64,000 nucleotides of DNA from Edaphobacter sp. 4G125 (GTDB lineage: Bacteria; Acidobacteriota; Terriglobia; Terriglobales; Acidobacteriaceae): NCBI RefSeq assembly GCF_014274685.1, contig NZ_CP060393.1, forward strand, positions 2,973,501 through 3,037,500, written 5' to 3'. The notes under the pieces are model-generated. The model saw nothing but the letters and a program-made list of their open reading frames with translations. It ran no database searches and was not told where the DNA came from. Numbering within the stretch: position 1 is the stretch's first letter; each line of letters starts with the position of its first letter. The translations under genes were made by a program, and so were the position numbers. Below are positions 8,398 through 16,798 of the stretch, piece after piece.

Positions 8398-10446
8398 ATG
8401 TCTACGGCCAAATTTGCGGCTTCCGAATTGAAGACAAACGATGATGCAGAGCTCGTCTACCTTCTGGATGCGCTCAAAAGGATCATTGAGATCCGAACTG
8501 TGGAACAGTATGCGCAGGACTTGAGTCAGGCAACCCCGCCTCTCTATATGGGATCCTCCCATCTCTGTGCTGGCCAGGAAGTTGTCCCGGTCGCTACTAT
8601 CGCCGGATTAAATGAAAAAGACCAGATTGTCGCCACATATCGTGGACATGGCTGGGCTATTGCCGCAGGGTTGTCTCTGACGGAGGTCTTTGGCGAGATC
8701 TGCCAGAGGAGCATAGGAATCAATGGCGGCCGTGGCGGTTCAGCCTATATGATGGCGCCCTGGGGACGTTTCATCGGCGAAAACTCCATCGTAGGCGCTG
8801 GTCTACCTATTGCATGCGGTGTTGCACAGGCCAATAAGCTCCAGGGAAATGGACAGGTAGTCGCTGTCTCACTTGGTGATGGAGCCTTCAATCAAGGCGC
8901 TACCCACGAAGGTCTGGCATTTGCCGCTGCGCGCAATCTTCCCGTTCTGATTCTCTGTGAAAACAATGGCTGGTCTGAGATGACCAAAATCTCAGAGACC
9001 GTTAAGGTAAACAGAATCGCGCAGCGTGCATCGGGCTATGGCATGCCCGGACTCACCATCGACGGCACTGACCCCATTGCTGTGCGAGAGACGGTGAGAA
9101 AAGCAGCGGATCGCGCTCGTGCCGATGGTGGGCCTATCCTTATTGAATGCCGCGTTCCACGTCTGTGGGGACACTATAACCGCGACATTGAGCACTACCG
9201 CTCAAAGGAAGATCGTCAGGCTGCACGCGACATAGATCCAATCACGACCATCTCGAAGCGTTTAATGAGCGCCGGTGTCATGCAGCCCGAAGACCTAGAC
9301 AAACTGTTCCGCGAAGCAAAGGCCAAAATGGAATTCGTCATGACGGCAGTCTTCGATGCCCCTCCGATCGATGTTTCGACTGCCGCCAGGCATGTATGGG
9401 CAGAACAGAAGACAGGAGCAGCAAAAAGTCAAAAAACAGTTCCCGCGGCGACAAAATCCATGAGCTTTATCTCAGCCGTGAACGAAGCACTTTCGAAGGA
9501 GTTGGAAACGTGCCCCGAGGTGCTGGTCTATGGCGAGGACGTCGGTTATGCAGGAGGCATCTTTGGCGCCTCCCGCAACCTTCAGAAGACCTATGGCGAA
9601 CATCGGGTATTTGATACACCGATCTCTGAGAGTGCCATCCTTGGGTCAGCCATTGGATCTGCGCTGATGGGCATGAAGCCTATTGTCGAGATTATGTGGG
9701 GCGACTTTATGCTCGTGGCGCTCGATCAGCTCATCAATCAGGCAGCAAACATTCGTTACATCACAGCCGGGCGCAGTGAAGTTCCAATGGTCGTCCGCAC
9801 CCAACAAGGGTCAACCCCTGGCGCCTGCGCGCAGCACTCGCAAAGCCTGGAAGCACTGCTTGCTCATATCCCCGGTTTGCGTGTAGCGCTTCCCTCCACT
9901 CCGCAGGATGCTTACGACATTCTGCGTTCGGCCGTCGCTCATCCGGACCCTTGCATCATCTTCGAAGCGCGGACCCTCTATCAGCTCTCAGGCCAGGTCA
10001 ATGTATCCAAGCCGGTAGAGCCTATCGGAAAGGCCGATCTCAAGAGGGCTGGAAACAGTGCCGTGATCGTCACCTGGGGAACCATGGTCCGTATCGCTCT
10101 CGAAGCTGCTGAATCCCTGGAAAAAGACGGCTATAAGATAGCCGTTCTGGATCTTCGCTGGCTGTCGCCACTTGACGAAAAGACCCTGTATAAAGCGGTG
10201 AAGGATGCTGGGGGGCGCACTGTCATTGTGCATGAGGCAAACCTTACTGGAGGCTTTGGCGGTGAGATCGTTGCCCGCCTTCATGAAATGATCGGCAGTG
10301 AAGTTGCACTGAAGATCAGGCGTGTCGCAACGCCAGATGTGCGTATGCCGGCGGCTCCATCCCTTTCCGAACAGTTGCTTCCCAACATCGATCGCATTAC
10401 CGCTGCCCTGAAAGAGGTAATGGCAGATACCACACCTCTTAAATAG
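8398..10446 (+). CDS. Fused 2-oxoacid dehydrogenase E1 alpha-beta protein
   Basis: A 682-residue thiamine-diphosphate enzyme in which both E1 subunits are joined. Residues 1 to about 335 form the alpha part, with the ThDP/Mg motif running from GDG at 160-162 to the NN pair at 189-190 (GDGAFNQG, then ENNGWSE). Residues from about 354 form the beta part, recognised by LVYGEDVGYAGGIFG, FDTPISESAILGSAIG and VVRTQQGS. It should decarboxylate a 2-oxoacid and hand the acyl group to a lipoylated E2, as in branched-chain, pyruvate or acetoin dehydrogenase complexes. No E2 or E3 gene is present in this window, so it must borrow them or work differently. A GGATTAAGGGAT precedes the ATG. Confidence 0.88.
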   Translation: MSTAKFAASELKTNDDAELVYLLDALKRIIEIRTVEQYAQDLSQATPPLYMGSSHLCAGQEVVPVATIAGLNEKDQIVATYRGHGWAIAAGLSLTEVFGEICQRSIGINGGRGGSAYMMAPWGRFIGENSIVGAGLPIACGVAQANKLQGNGQVVAVSLGDGAFNQGATHEGLAFAAARNLPVLILCENNGWSEMTKISETVKVNRIAQRASGYGMPGLTIDGTDPIAVRETVRKAADRARADGGPILIECRVPRLWGHYNRDIEHYRSKEDRQAARDIDPITTISKRLMSAGVMQPEDLDKLFREAKAKMEFVMTAVFDAPPIDVSTAARHVWAEQKTGAAKSQKTVPAATKSMSFISAVNEALSKELETCPEVLVYGEDVGYAGGIFGASRNLQKTYGEHRVFDTPISESAILGSAIGSALMGMKPIVEIMWGDFMLVALDQLINQAANIRYITAGRSEVPMVVRTQQGSTPGACAQHSQSLEALLAHIPGLRVALPSTPQDAYDILRSAVAHPDPCIIFEARTLYQLSGQVNVSKPVEPIGKADLKRAGNSAVIVTWGTMVRIALEAAESLEKDGYKIAVLDLRWLSPLDEKTLYKAVKDAGGRTVIVHEANLTGGFGGEIVARLHEMIGSEVALKIRRVATPDVRMPAAPSLSEQLLPNIDRITAALKEVMADTTPLK

Positions 10447-10497
10447 AGATCTTCACGACAAGCCACGCAGCAGCTTTGGAATTTTCTTCGTTATCGG

Positions 10498-10527
10498 TTG
10501 ACAACAAAACAGGGTCAAAATTATGTT
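10498..10527 (+). promoter_or_regulatory. Putative sigma-70-type promoter for quinoprotein gene
   Basis: TTGACA at 10498-10503 is followed, after 18 bases, by TATGTT at 10522-10527. This gives a leader of roughly 100 bases before the start codon at 10637. The prediction rests on consensus match only. Confidence 0.4.
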
Positions 10528-10540
10528 TTTTGCATTAATT

Positions 10541-10567
10541 TCATATATAGACATTGTAGTCATATAT
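10541..10567 (+). promoter_or_regulatory. Direct repeat in leader of quinoprotein gene
   Basis: TCATATAT occurs at 10541-10548 and again at 10560-10567, followed by TGATTAT. The bases resemble the palindromes at 8251 and 23998. It may be an operator of the same regulator, placed just downstream of the predicted promoter. Confidence 0.35.
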
Positions 10568-10636
10568 TGATTATTTTTGAAATGCCTATCTTCTAACAGA
10601 GCTGCGCAGCCACTTTGGAACAGGGGAAATTTATCC

Positions 10637-12667
10637 ATGAGAGCGTTGTCGAACATAAAGCTCTTTGCCATGGTTTTGGCACTTATGTCGTCGAGCTTGA
10701 GGCTGTCTGCTCAGGCCATTAAACCTGTGCCGCAGATAGCACGCTTTCTGCAACAGAGCAGTCAATCCATCACTCCGGGAACAGTTTCAGCGCCCAACCC
10801 CGCCCCGGCAAGAGGTGGAGGCGAAGGCGCAGGTTCAACCATCTTTGGCAACTACTGCGAGAACTGTCACGGTAATCCGAAAGTAGCGGAAGCGCCATCG
10901 CCTGCAACGCTGCGGCAAATGTCACCGGAGAAGATTTACCTCGCGCTCACCGAAGGCGATATGAAAACCATCGCAAAAGATCTCTCTGACGGCCAGAAAC
11001 GGGATATTGCGGAATGGGTCGGTGGAAGAAAACTTGGAGCGGAAGAAAACGGCGATGCCAGCAAGATGACCAACCCTTGCCCGACCAATCCGCAGGTGGC
11101 CGACTTGACTTCGATTCCCTCCTGGAATGGATGGAGCCCTGACTTGCAAAATACGCGCATGCAAGGTGGTGAAGCGGCGAAACTCTCCCCTGCTGCTGTG
11201 CGTCGCATGAAGCTGAAGTGGGCGTTCGGCGTTCCTTCGGCATCATCGGTCTATGGCCAGCCAACTGTGGCAGCTGGCCGCGTCTTCTTCAGCTCGGACG
11301 CGGGCTATATCTACTCACTGGATGCAGCCACCGGCTGCGTGCACTGGTCCTTCAAGGCACAGACCGGCGTACGCAGCGCCATCAGCATCGGACCTCTCAA
11401 GCCTGGATCTATGCGATACACCGCCTTCTTCGGGGACATTCGTGGCAACGTTTATGCCATTGATGCAAGCACCGGGCAACAGATCTGGAAGGTTCCTGTC
11501 GATGAACATCCTCTCTCCAGAATTACCGGCTCCTCACGTCTCTACAACGGTGTGCTTTATGTTCCTGTGTCTTCGCTGGAAGAGCCGGAATCCTCCAGCG
11601 CAAACTATCTTTGCTGCACCTTCCGCGGAATGGTTGCGGCGCTCGACTCTTCTACCGGCAAGCAGATATGGAAGACCTACACCCTTCCCGATAAGCCCAT
11701 CCCACGGACAACTCCCGATGGACGGAAGTACATCGGGACAGCCGGCGTAGGTGTATGGGGTCCGATTGCAATCGATGCCAAGCGGCATGCTCTATATATA
11801 GGTACCGGTAATACCTTCTCTGGCCCGGACGTAGGCAGATCGGATGCCATCATGGCCCTCGATCTGAACAATGGCAACGTCTTGTGGATACAACAGGACG
11901 AACCCGAAGATGTATGGCACACCGGCTGTGGGCACAACGCCGGTTCGCCTGAAAACTTTCCGCCTCTCAGCACTGCTGCTCTTACTCCGCAGGACGAAGA
12001 AGGCGCCAGGAAAACAACTCCAGTAATAAATCGCCGTCCTATGCCGTCTACTTACTACTGTCCCGAGTCCGAAGGTCCTGATTGGGACTTCTCCGCCGGC
12101 GCAATGTTAGTTACACTGCCGAATGGCAAAGACCTTGTCATTGCCGGACAAAAGTCGGGCATGGCATGGGCACACGACCCGGACAAGAAAGGTGAATTGG
12201 TCTGGAAGTCAGACATTTCGCGTGGACAAATTGTCTTTGGCGGTGCGGCTGATCAGCAGTACGCTTACTTTCCCATGCGCGGCGGTATGCGAGGAAACAC
12301 GCCTGCGGGAGGGGTTGTCGCCGTGCGCCTGTCAGACGGCGTTGAACAGTGGTACAAGTCAATTCCTGCACAGCAGAAGATGTGGGATCACTCGGGTTTC
12401 ACCGCGGCAGCGACAGTAATCCCCGGGGTCCTCTTCACAGCAGGCCTTGATGGCATGCTGCGTGCGTTCACGACCATGGACGGAACGCCTGTATGGGAGT
12501 TCGACACAACACAGGATCTGACAACGGTGAATGGAGTGAAAGGCAAAGGCGGCTCCATTGGATCTGCCGGGCCAACGGTTGCGAACGGAATGGTTTTTGT
12601 GACCTCAGGCTATACCGGCTTCGAAGGCGGCGCTCCCGGAAATCTCATTCTTGCATTTGGCCAATAA
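10637..12667 (+). CDS. Cytochrome c-PQQ beta-propeller dehydrogenase
   Basis: A 676-residue exported protein. A signal peptide (residues 1-26, ending LSAQA) is followed by a cytochrome c domain with the haem motif CENCH near residues 74-78. A PQQ-type eight-bladed propeller follows, with repeated blade ends such as GYIYSLDAATGCVHWSF, GNVYAIDASTGQQIW and GMVAALDSSTGKQIW. The layout resembles the polyvinyl-alcohol dehydrogenase-like quinohaemoproteins, which oxidise alcohols in the periplasm and pass electrons to the respiratory chain. I used the ATG at 10637, not the one at 10577, because CAGGGGAAA lies upstream and the signal peptide then begins correctly. Two direct CC pairs (YLCCTF in the propeller) hint at a disulfide. 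The substrate is unknown. Confidence 0.85.
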   Translation: MRALSNIKLFAMVLALMSSSLRLSAQAIKPVPQIARFLQQSSQSITPGTVSAPNPAPARGGGEGAGSTIFGNYCENCHGNPKVAEAPSPATLRQMSPEKIYLALTEGDMKTIAKDLSDGQKRDIAEWVGGRKLGAEENGDASKMTNPCPTNPQVADLTSIPSWNGWSPDLQNTRMQGGEAAKLSPAAVRRMKLKWAFGVPSASSVYGQPTVAAGRVFFSSDAGYIYSLDAATGCVHWSFKAQTGVRSAISIGPLKPGSMRYTAFFGDIRGNVYAIDASTGQQIWKVPVDEHPLSRITGSSRLYNGVLYVPVSSLEEPESSSANYLCCTFRGMVAALDSSTGKQIWKTYTLPDKPIPRTTPDGRKYIGTAGVGVWGPIAIDAKRHALYIGTGNTFSGPDVGRSDAIMALDLNNGNVLWIQQDEPEDVWHTGCGHNAGSPENFPPLSTAALTPQDEEGARKTTPVINRRPMPSTYYCPESEGPDWDFSAGAMLVTLPNGKDLVIAGQKSGMAWAHDPDKKGELVWKSDISRGQIVFGGAADQQYAYFPMRGGMRGNTPAGGVVAVRLSDGVEQWYKSIPAQQKMWDHSGFTAAATVIPGVLFTAGLDGMLRAFTTMDGTPVWEFDTTQDLTTVNGVKGKGGSIGSAGPTVANGMVFVTSGYTGFEGGAPGNLILAFGQ

Positions 12668-12750
12668 GTTCTTGACCGGTTAAGCTGACCGCTTCAATCA
12701 CATTCCTTGTTGGAATCGACTCTGCAGCTCAAAAACAGTAAGGACACACG

Positions 12751-13050
12751 ATGGACTTTCTGGTACACATGGAAGTCGGCTCGATCGGAACAGGCGAAGA
12801 TGCAAACCGTTTGTTGAAACAGGAAGCGGATCGCGCGCAAGAGCTTGCCGAAATGGGCCTCCTACGCCGTCTGTGGCGAGTTCCCGGTCGCCGTGAAAAC
12901 TGGGGCATCTGGACAGCTAAATCCATCGATGAACTGCACGCCGCACTTTCTTCTCTTCCCCTCTATCCTGCACTTCACATCACGATACATCCTCTGGCTA
13001 CTCATCCGAACGATCCCAATCTGCCGTTGCCTGCAAAGAGCAAGGACTAA
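12751..13050 (+). CDS. Muconolactone delta-isomerase-like protein
   Basis: A 99-residue protein of the muconolactone isomerase fold. It starts MDFLVHMEV, has the central EADRAQELAEMGLLRRLWRVPGR segment, and then NWGIWTAKSIDELHAALSSLPLYPALHITIHPLATHPND, the typical family ending. The true enzyme CatC isomerises muconolactone in the ortho-cleavage pathway of catechol. No catA or catB is present here, so this homologue more likely isomerises another unsaturated lactone or is a paralogue recruited to this pathway. It lacks a signal peptide. It is followed after three bases by the secreted TIM-barrel/ThuA gene, so the two are surely cotranscribed. AAGGA sits upstream of the ATG. Confidence 0.8.
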   Translation: MDFLVHMEVGSIGTGEDANRLLKQEADRAQELAEMGLLRRLWRVPGRRENWGIWTAKSIDELHAALSSLPLYPALHITIHPLATHPNDPNLPLPAKSKD

Positions 13051-13053
13051 CGT

Positions 13054-14871
13054 ATGTACAAACCAATCTACCTTTTCTCTCTCGTAGCAATTTCCAGTGC
13101 AACCATATTCGCGCAGTCAGCACTGCCTACGGCTGCAGTACCATCCGGAGGCCTTGATGTAGCCGACCACCGTGCATTTGCTCCACCTCCAGCACGCGGT
13201 ATCGACTCAAAGCGATGGGAGTCCTGGTCGAACATGCGAATGGCTGCAACCCCTTTGCTCGGATGGAAGATAGGCCTTCGCACCAATGCTTTCCCAAAGT
13301 TGAACCTTGCAGATGCGTTGGACAAAATCGACGGGCTCGGACTCGGAGATGTAGAACTCTCCAGCAATCAAAAATTTGATATCGCGATTCCCAAGAATGT
13401 CGATGCCAGGTTATATCCCGACGAAGTAAGAGCAGTCACAGACAAGCTCATTGCAATGAATCTCAACGTGGTGGCCTATCACACCCCATCGATTGGACCA
13501 GACGAAAAGTCCATTCGCTCGGTGCTTGACCTGGCACAAACGCTGAAGACCACCGTCCTGGTCGTTGATCAAATGCCCGGAGACCTGTCTCTGCTTGACC
13601 GTCTTGCGGGTGAAAGCAAATTGAAGGTTGCGGTCTGCGGCGATCCGAAAGCGACTCTTGCTGCGGTCGCGTCTTACAGCAATCTCGGGGTCTGCGGCGA
13701 TACCGCCGATTGGCTTGAACAGGGAGTGCAGCCGGCAGATGCTGTAACGCAACTGAAGAACAAACTTTTTGTCCTCAACCTCAAGGACAGAAGCAGCCAC
13801 GGCAAAGAAGGTCATGATGTCCCACCAGGGACTGGAGTAGCAGATATCGGCAAAATGCTGCTTACGATGTACTACCTGCAGATAAAGCCTTCTCTCCTCA
13901 CCATCAGCAGCCCCACAGACACACTGGAAAAAGCGATGGAGACCTTCGACGAAGCCCTTCGGCCAGTCATGGCGAATCGTGTCGACAGTATCTCTCGAAC
14001 TGCTGCAATTCGTACGCCCGCAAGCCTCACCCCGGAAGATCGTACTGAGATCGAAGCAGCTCTACCGAAACAGGCTGTTGTGAAGCCGAAGAAGGCGCGC
14101 AAGTTGCTCGTGCTCGACCTCAATATCGCTTACGGTGGTCATCGTTCGATTCCCGCAGAAAACTTCGCGCTGGAGCAGATGGGCAAACAGACTGGAGCCT
14201 ACGAAACCATCTTCGATAACAATCTCGACAATCTGAAATATCCGCACATCAAGCAGTACGATGCCATCTTTCTGAACAACACAGTCGGAATGATCTTCGT
14301 AGACCCGGAAGTGCGCGATGGTCTTACGCGCTTTGTACGCGAAGGGGGCGGCCTGGGGGGAAATCACGGTACAAGTCACGCATCCATGGACTGGCCGGAG
14401 TTCTCCGATATGATCGGCGTGCGGCGCGGCGTGCATCGCGCAAATACGGAACAGCTATGGGTGAAGATCACTGATCCGCACAGCCTTCTCACAAACGCCT
14501 TTCAGGGAAAAGAATTTCTATACGAGGATGAGTATTTCCGGTTTCCCAATCCGCCGTACTCACGTACAAAGCTGCATGAATTGTTAAGCATCGACGTCGA
14601 AAAATCGAATATGAACCAGGGCGTAGTGCATGTTCCTGGTTCCTCAGTCGCACGGGCGGATGAGGATTATGCTGTGGGATGGATCAAGAACTATGGAAAA
14701 GGGCGCGTCTTCTTCTCGATCCTCGGCCACAACCCAACTCTTTTCAAGTCTCCTGAACTCTCTCAATTCTTTCTCTCAGGAATTCAGTTCATCCTCGGAG
14801 ACCTCGATGCAGACACTACTCCCTCGGAGACCTCATCGAACGCAGAAACCAAGGAGACGGCCCGGCAATGA
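13054..14871 (+). CDS. Secreted TIM-barrel (isomerase-like)/ThuA fusion protein
   Basis: A 605-residue protein with a signal peptide (LFSLVAISSATIFAQS). Residues about 65-310 form a sugar-phosphate-isomerase/epimerase-like TIM barrel, beginning GWKIGLRTNAFPKLNLADALDKIDGLGLGDVELSS and including VVAYHTPS and LFVLNLKDRSSHG. Residues about 345-580 form a ThuA domain with the usual GGGLGGNHGTSHASMDW and GRVFFSILGHNP motifs. Such two-domain proteins appear in carbohydrate-degrading acidobacteria, but the chemistry is not established. Its stop overlaps the start of the cupin gene by four bases (ATGA), so translation is coupled. Export sets it apart from the cytoplasmic enzymes around it and suggests work on the substrate before uptake. 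Confidence 0.82.
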   Translation: MYKPIYLFSLVAISSATIFAQSALPTAAVPSGGLDVADHRAFAPPPARGIDSKRWESWSNMRMAATPLLGWKIGLRTNAFPKLNLADALDKIDGLGLGDVELSSNQKFDIAIPKNVDARLYPDEVRAVTDKLIAMNLNVVAYHTPSIGPDEKSIRSVLDLAQTLKTTVLVVDQMPGDLSLLDRLAGESKLKVAVCGDPKATLAAVASYSNLGVCGDTADWLEQGVQPADAVTQLKNKLFVLNLKDRSSHGKEGHDVPPGTGVADIGKMLLTMYYLQIKPSLLTISSPTDTLEKAMETFDEALRPVMANRVDSISRTAAIRTPASLTPEDRTEIEAALPKQAVVKPKKARKLLVLDLNIAYGGHRSIPAENFALEQMGKQTGAYETIFDNNLDNLKYPHIKQYDAIFLNNTVGMIFVDPEVRDGLTRFVREGGGLGGNHGTSHASMDWPEFSDMIGVRRGVHRANTEQLWVKITDPHSLLTNAFQGKEFLYEDEYFRFPNPPYSRTKLHELLSIDVEKSNMNQGVVHVPGSSVARADEDYAVGWIKNYGKGRVFFSILGHNPTLFKSPELSQFFLSGIQFILGDLDADTTPSETSSNAETKETARQ

Positions 14872-15194
14872 TAGAGCGTTATAACTGGGATCAGGTACCC
14901 GAAGAAGAGCTTACCCCTCTGATAAAGCGCCAGGTCATCCACACTCCGAGCATGACGCTGCTGCGCGTTCAGTTTAAACGTGGTGCACTCGTCCCCGCTC
15001 ACGCACATGTCCATCAACAGATCTCCATGGTCATGTCAGGCCGCCTTCGGATCGAAGTAGAAGGCGTAGAGACCGTTCTTACTCCGGACAGCATCCTCAT
15101 TATCCCTTCAAACGCCAATCATCTTGCGGAAGCGCTTGAAGACACTATCGATATCGACATCTTCTCGCCCGCACGAACAGACTGGTTGCAGTAA
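14868..15194 (+). CDS. Small cupin-domain protein
   Basis: A 108-residue single-domain cupin. The first cupin motif is visible as VPAHAHVHQQISMVMSGRLRIEVEG, with three His residues as metal ligands. The second is LIIPSNANHLAEALEDT. Single cupins of this size are isomerases, dioxygenases or sugar-acid binding proteins such as KdgF, which linearises unsaturated uronates. It starts within the stop codon of the ThuA fusion gene and is the last gene of the plus-strand operon, ending at a strong hairpin. No signal peptide is seen, so it is presumably cytoplasmic. Confidence 0.8.
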   Translation: MIERYNWDQVPEEELTPLIKRQVIHTPSMTLLRVQFKRGALVPAHAHVHQQISMVMSGRLRIEVEGVETVLTPDSILIIPSNANHLAEALEDTIDIDIFSPARTDWLQ

Positions 15195-15214
15195 GTCGAG
15201 CCAGACAGCGCAAA

Positions 15215-15245
15215 AAGGCCGCGAGGGGATACTCCCTGCGGCCTT
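15215..15245. terminator. Bidirectional terminator between convergent operons
   Basis: The stem AAGGCCGC/GCGGCCTT contains an inner GGG/CCC pairing and is flanked by A-runs on the left and a T-rich stretch on the right. It would therefore stop transcription from both sides. It lies between the plus-strand cupin gene and the minus-strand cyclase gene. Confidence 0.75.
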
Positions 15246-15264
15246 ATATTTCTATGAGAAATAA

Positions 15265-15981
15265 CTAATCGAGAATTGCCACAGCCCGCACCGGAGCTCC
15301 CGTAGTGTTCACCCACTTGATGGGAAACAGGCTCAACTTGAAACCATGCTCCGGCAACTTGTCGAGATTGGTCAGGTTCTCAAGATGGTAATATTCGCGT
15401 GTCAACATAACCCGATGCGCTTCCCAGAACTGTTTTCTCTCAAACATAGCCCAGATTGGCGGATCGAAGGTAACCGCATCGATACCCGTCATTTTGATTC
15501 CCTGGTCTAGCAGCCAGTTTGTGGCTTCTGCGGTCATTCCAACATGGTCCGTCAGATATTTCTCACTGTCCTGAATGCTGCCTGCCCCGGTATTGATCAG
15601 CACAATGTCCAAGGGCTTCAGGGTATAGTCGATCTTCTTCAACGCCAGCTTCATGTCGTCGACGCTGATCCCAGCTCCCTTCGATAGATGGCGAAAGTCG
15701 AGGCATACACCATCGCCATAACAGTATTCCAGGGGAATGCCCTCAGGCCCCGGGGCATCTTTACGCATATGACGTAACGAGTCCATGTGCGTACCGATGT
15801 GGTCTCCGATAACGATCATGCAGTGTGCAGTTAAAGAATGTATCCCAAATCGGCTCGCACCAATGCGCTCAGCAAATCCTTCCCATGTCTCATACATCAC
15901 CAACGCTGGCCGAACTACGCGAGGAAAGGTGACCATCTCGTTATGAACTGCCATGCTTAGGTCGACTAACTTGTGCGCCAT
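15265..15981 (-). CDS. Cyclase family protein (kynurenine formamidase-like)
   Basis: A 238-residue metal-dependent hydrolase of the cyclase family. The defining motif HIGTHMDSLRH (HxGTHxDxxxH) is near residues 61-71. A second conserved block, MTGIDAVTFDPP, lies near residue 150, with TGAPVRAVAILD at the C-terminus. Family members hydrolyse formylkynurenine, open ring lactams or act in polyketide and isatin breakdown, so ring opening of a lactone or amide is the reasonable guess. It is the last gene of a minus-strand group running from 17752 to 15265; gaps of 21 and 40 bases link it to the dehydrogenases. Confidence 0.85.
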   Translation of the reverse strand: MAHKLVDLSMAVHNEMVTFPRVVRPALVMYETWEGFAERIGASRFGIHSLTAHCMIVIGDHIGTHMDSLRHMRKDAPGPEGIPLEYCYGDGVCLDFRHLSKGAGISVDDMKLALKKIDYTLKPLDIVLINTGAGSIQDSEKYLTDHVGMTAEATNWLLDQGIKMTGIDAVTFDPPIWAMFERKQFWEAHRVMLTREYYHLENLTNLDKLPEHGFKLSLFPIKWVNTTGAPVRAVAILD

Positions 15982-16021
15982 CGCAATCTTCCTTAACTCT
16001 TGAATTTTGCTTCTTGAATCG

Positions 16022-16777
16022 TTACTTCCCTACCCACCCACCATCCACATGGATAGATTGCCCGGTCAGATAACTCGCTTCCTCCGAAGCAAAAAACGCG
16101 ACGACTGTGCCAATCTCACGTGGTTCTCCAGGCCTGCCAAGCGATATCTGCTGCAGTATGCCTGGCAGCAGATCCGGCCGCTTCATCACCCACGCCGTCA
16201 TGTCGGTATCGATCAGGCCGGGATGGACGCAGTTCACGCGAACTCCAAGCGGCGTCATCTCTGCGGACATATTGCGCGTAAGGGCTTCCAGACCTAATTT
16301 TGTCGGTGCATAGTGCGTTCGGCCCGGCAACACCTTGCCGGCCTGCACCGAACCGATGTTCACAATGACGGCCTTTCTTTTTTCCGCAACCACATGCCGG
16401 CAAAACACCTGCGAACAGAGCCATTCTCCACGCAGATTCACATCAACAATGCGCGTCCACTGTTCGTCCGTAAGTTCGAGGAAAGGGACTATGGTTTCGA
16501 TGCCGGCATTATTGACCAGAATATCCAGTGGCCCCAGCTCCTTCCACGCTTTGGCCATCATCGCTTCCACATGGTCACGTTTCGATACGTCGCCTTGAAC
16601 AACAATTGCCCTACGGCCTTTTGAGCGGACCAAATCGACAACCTCTTCCGCCTGCTCCTTCGAAGCGATGCAGTTCACCGCGACATCGGCTCCTTCATCG
16701 GCCAGCACTTCCACGATTCCCTTGCCAATGCCGCGGTTTCCACCTGTCACCAGCGCAATCTTTCCTCTTACCTTCAT
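16022..16777 (-). CDS. SDR family oxidoreductase (FabG-like)
   Basis: A 251-residue classical short-chain dehydrogenase. It shows the cofactor motif GGNRGIGKG near residue 13, NNAG near 90, a Ser in VNIGSVQAG, and HYAPTK as the catalytic Tyr/Lys motif near residues 155-159. The ending YLTGQSIHVDGGW is typical of FabG-like enzymes. It should oxidise a secondary alcohol or reduce a ketone with NAD(P)(H). It lies between the hydroxyacyl-CoA-type dehydrogenase and the cyclase in the same direction, so all three probably act in sequence on one intermediate. Confidence 0.9.
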   Translation of the reverse strand: MKVRGKIALVTGGNRGIGKGIVEVLADEGADVAVNCIASKEQAEEVVDLVRSKGRRAIVVQGDVSKRDHVEAMMAKAWKELGPLDILVNNAGIETIVPFLELTDEQWTRIVDVNLRGEWLCSQVFCRHVVAEKRKAVIVNIGSVQAGKVLPGRTHYAPTKLGLEALTRNMSAEMTPLGVRVNCVHPGLIDTDMTAWVMKRPDLLPGILQQISLGRPGEPREIGTVVAFFASEEASYLTGQSIHVDGGWVGK

Positions 16778-16798
16778 GTTCCCTCTTTCTTCCTCTAG

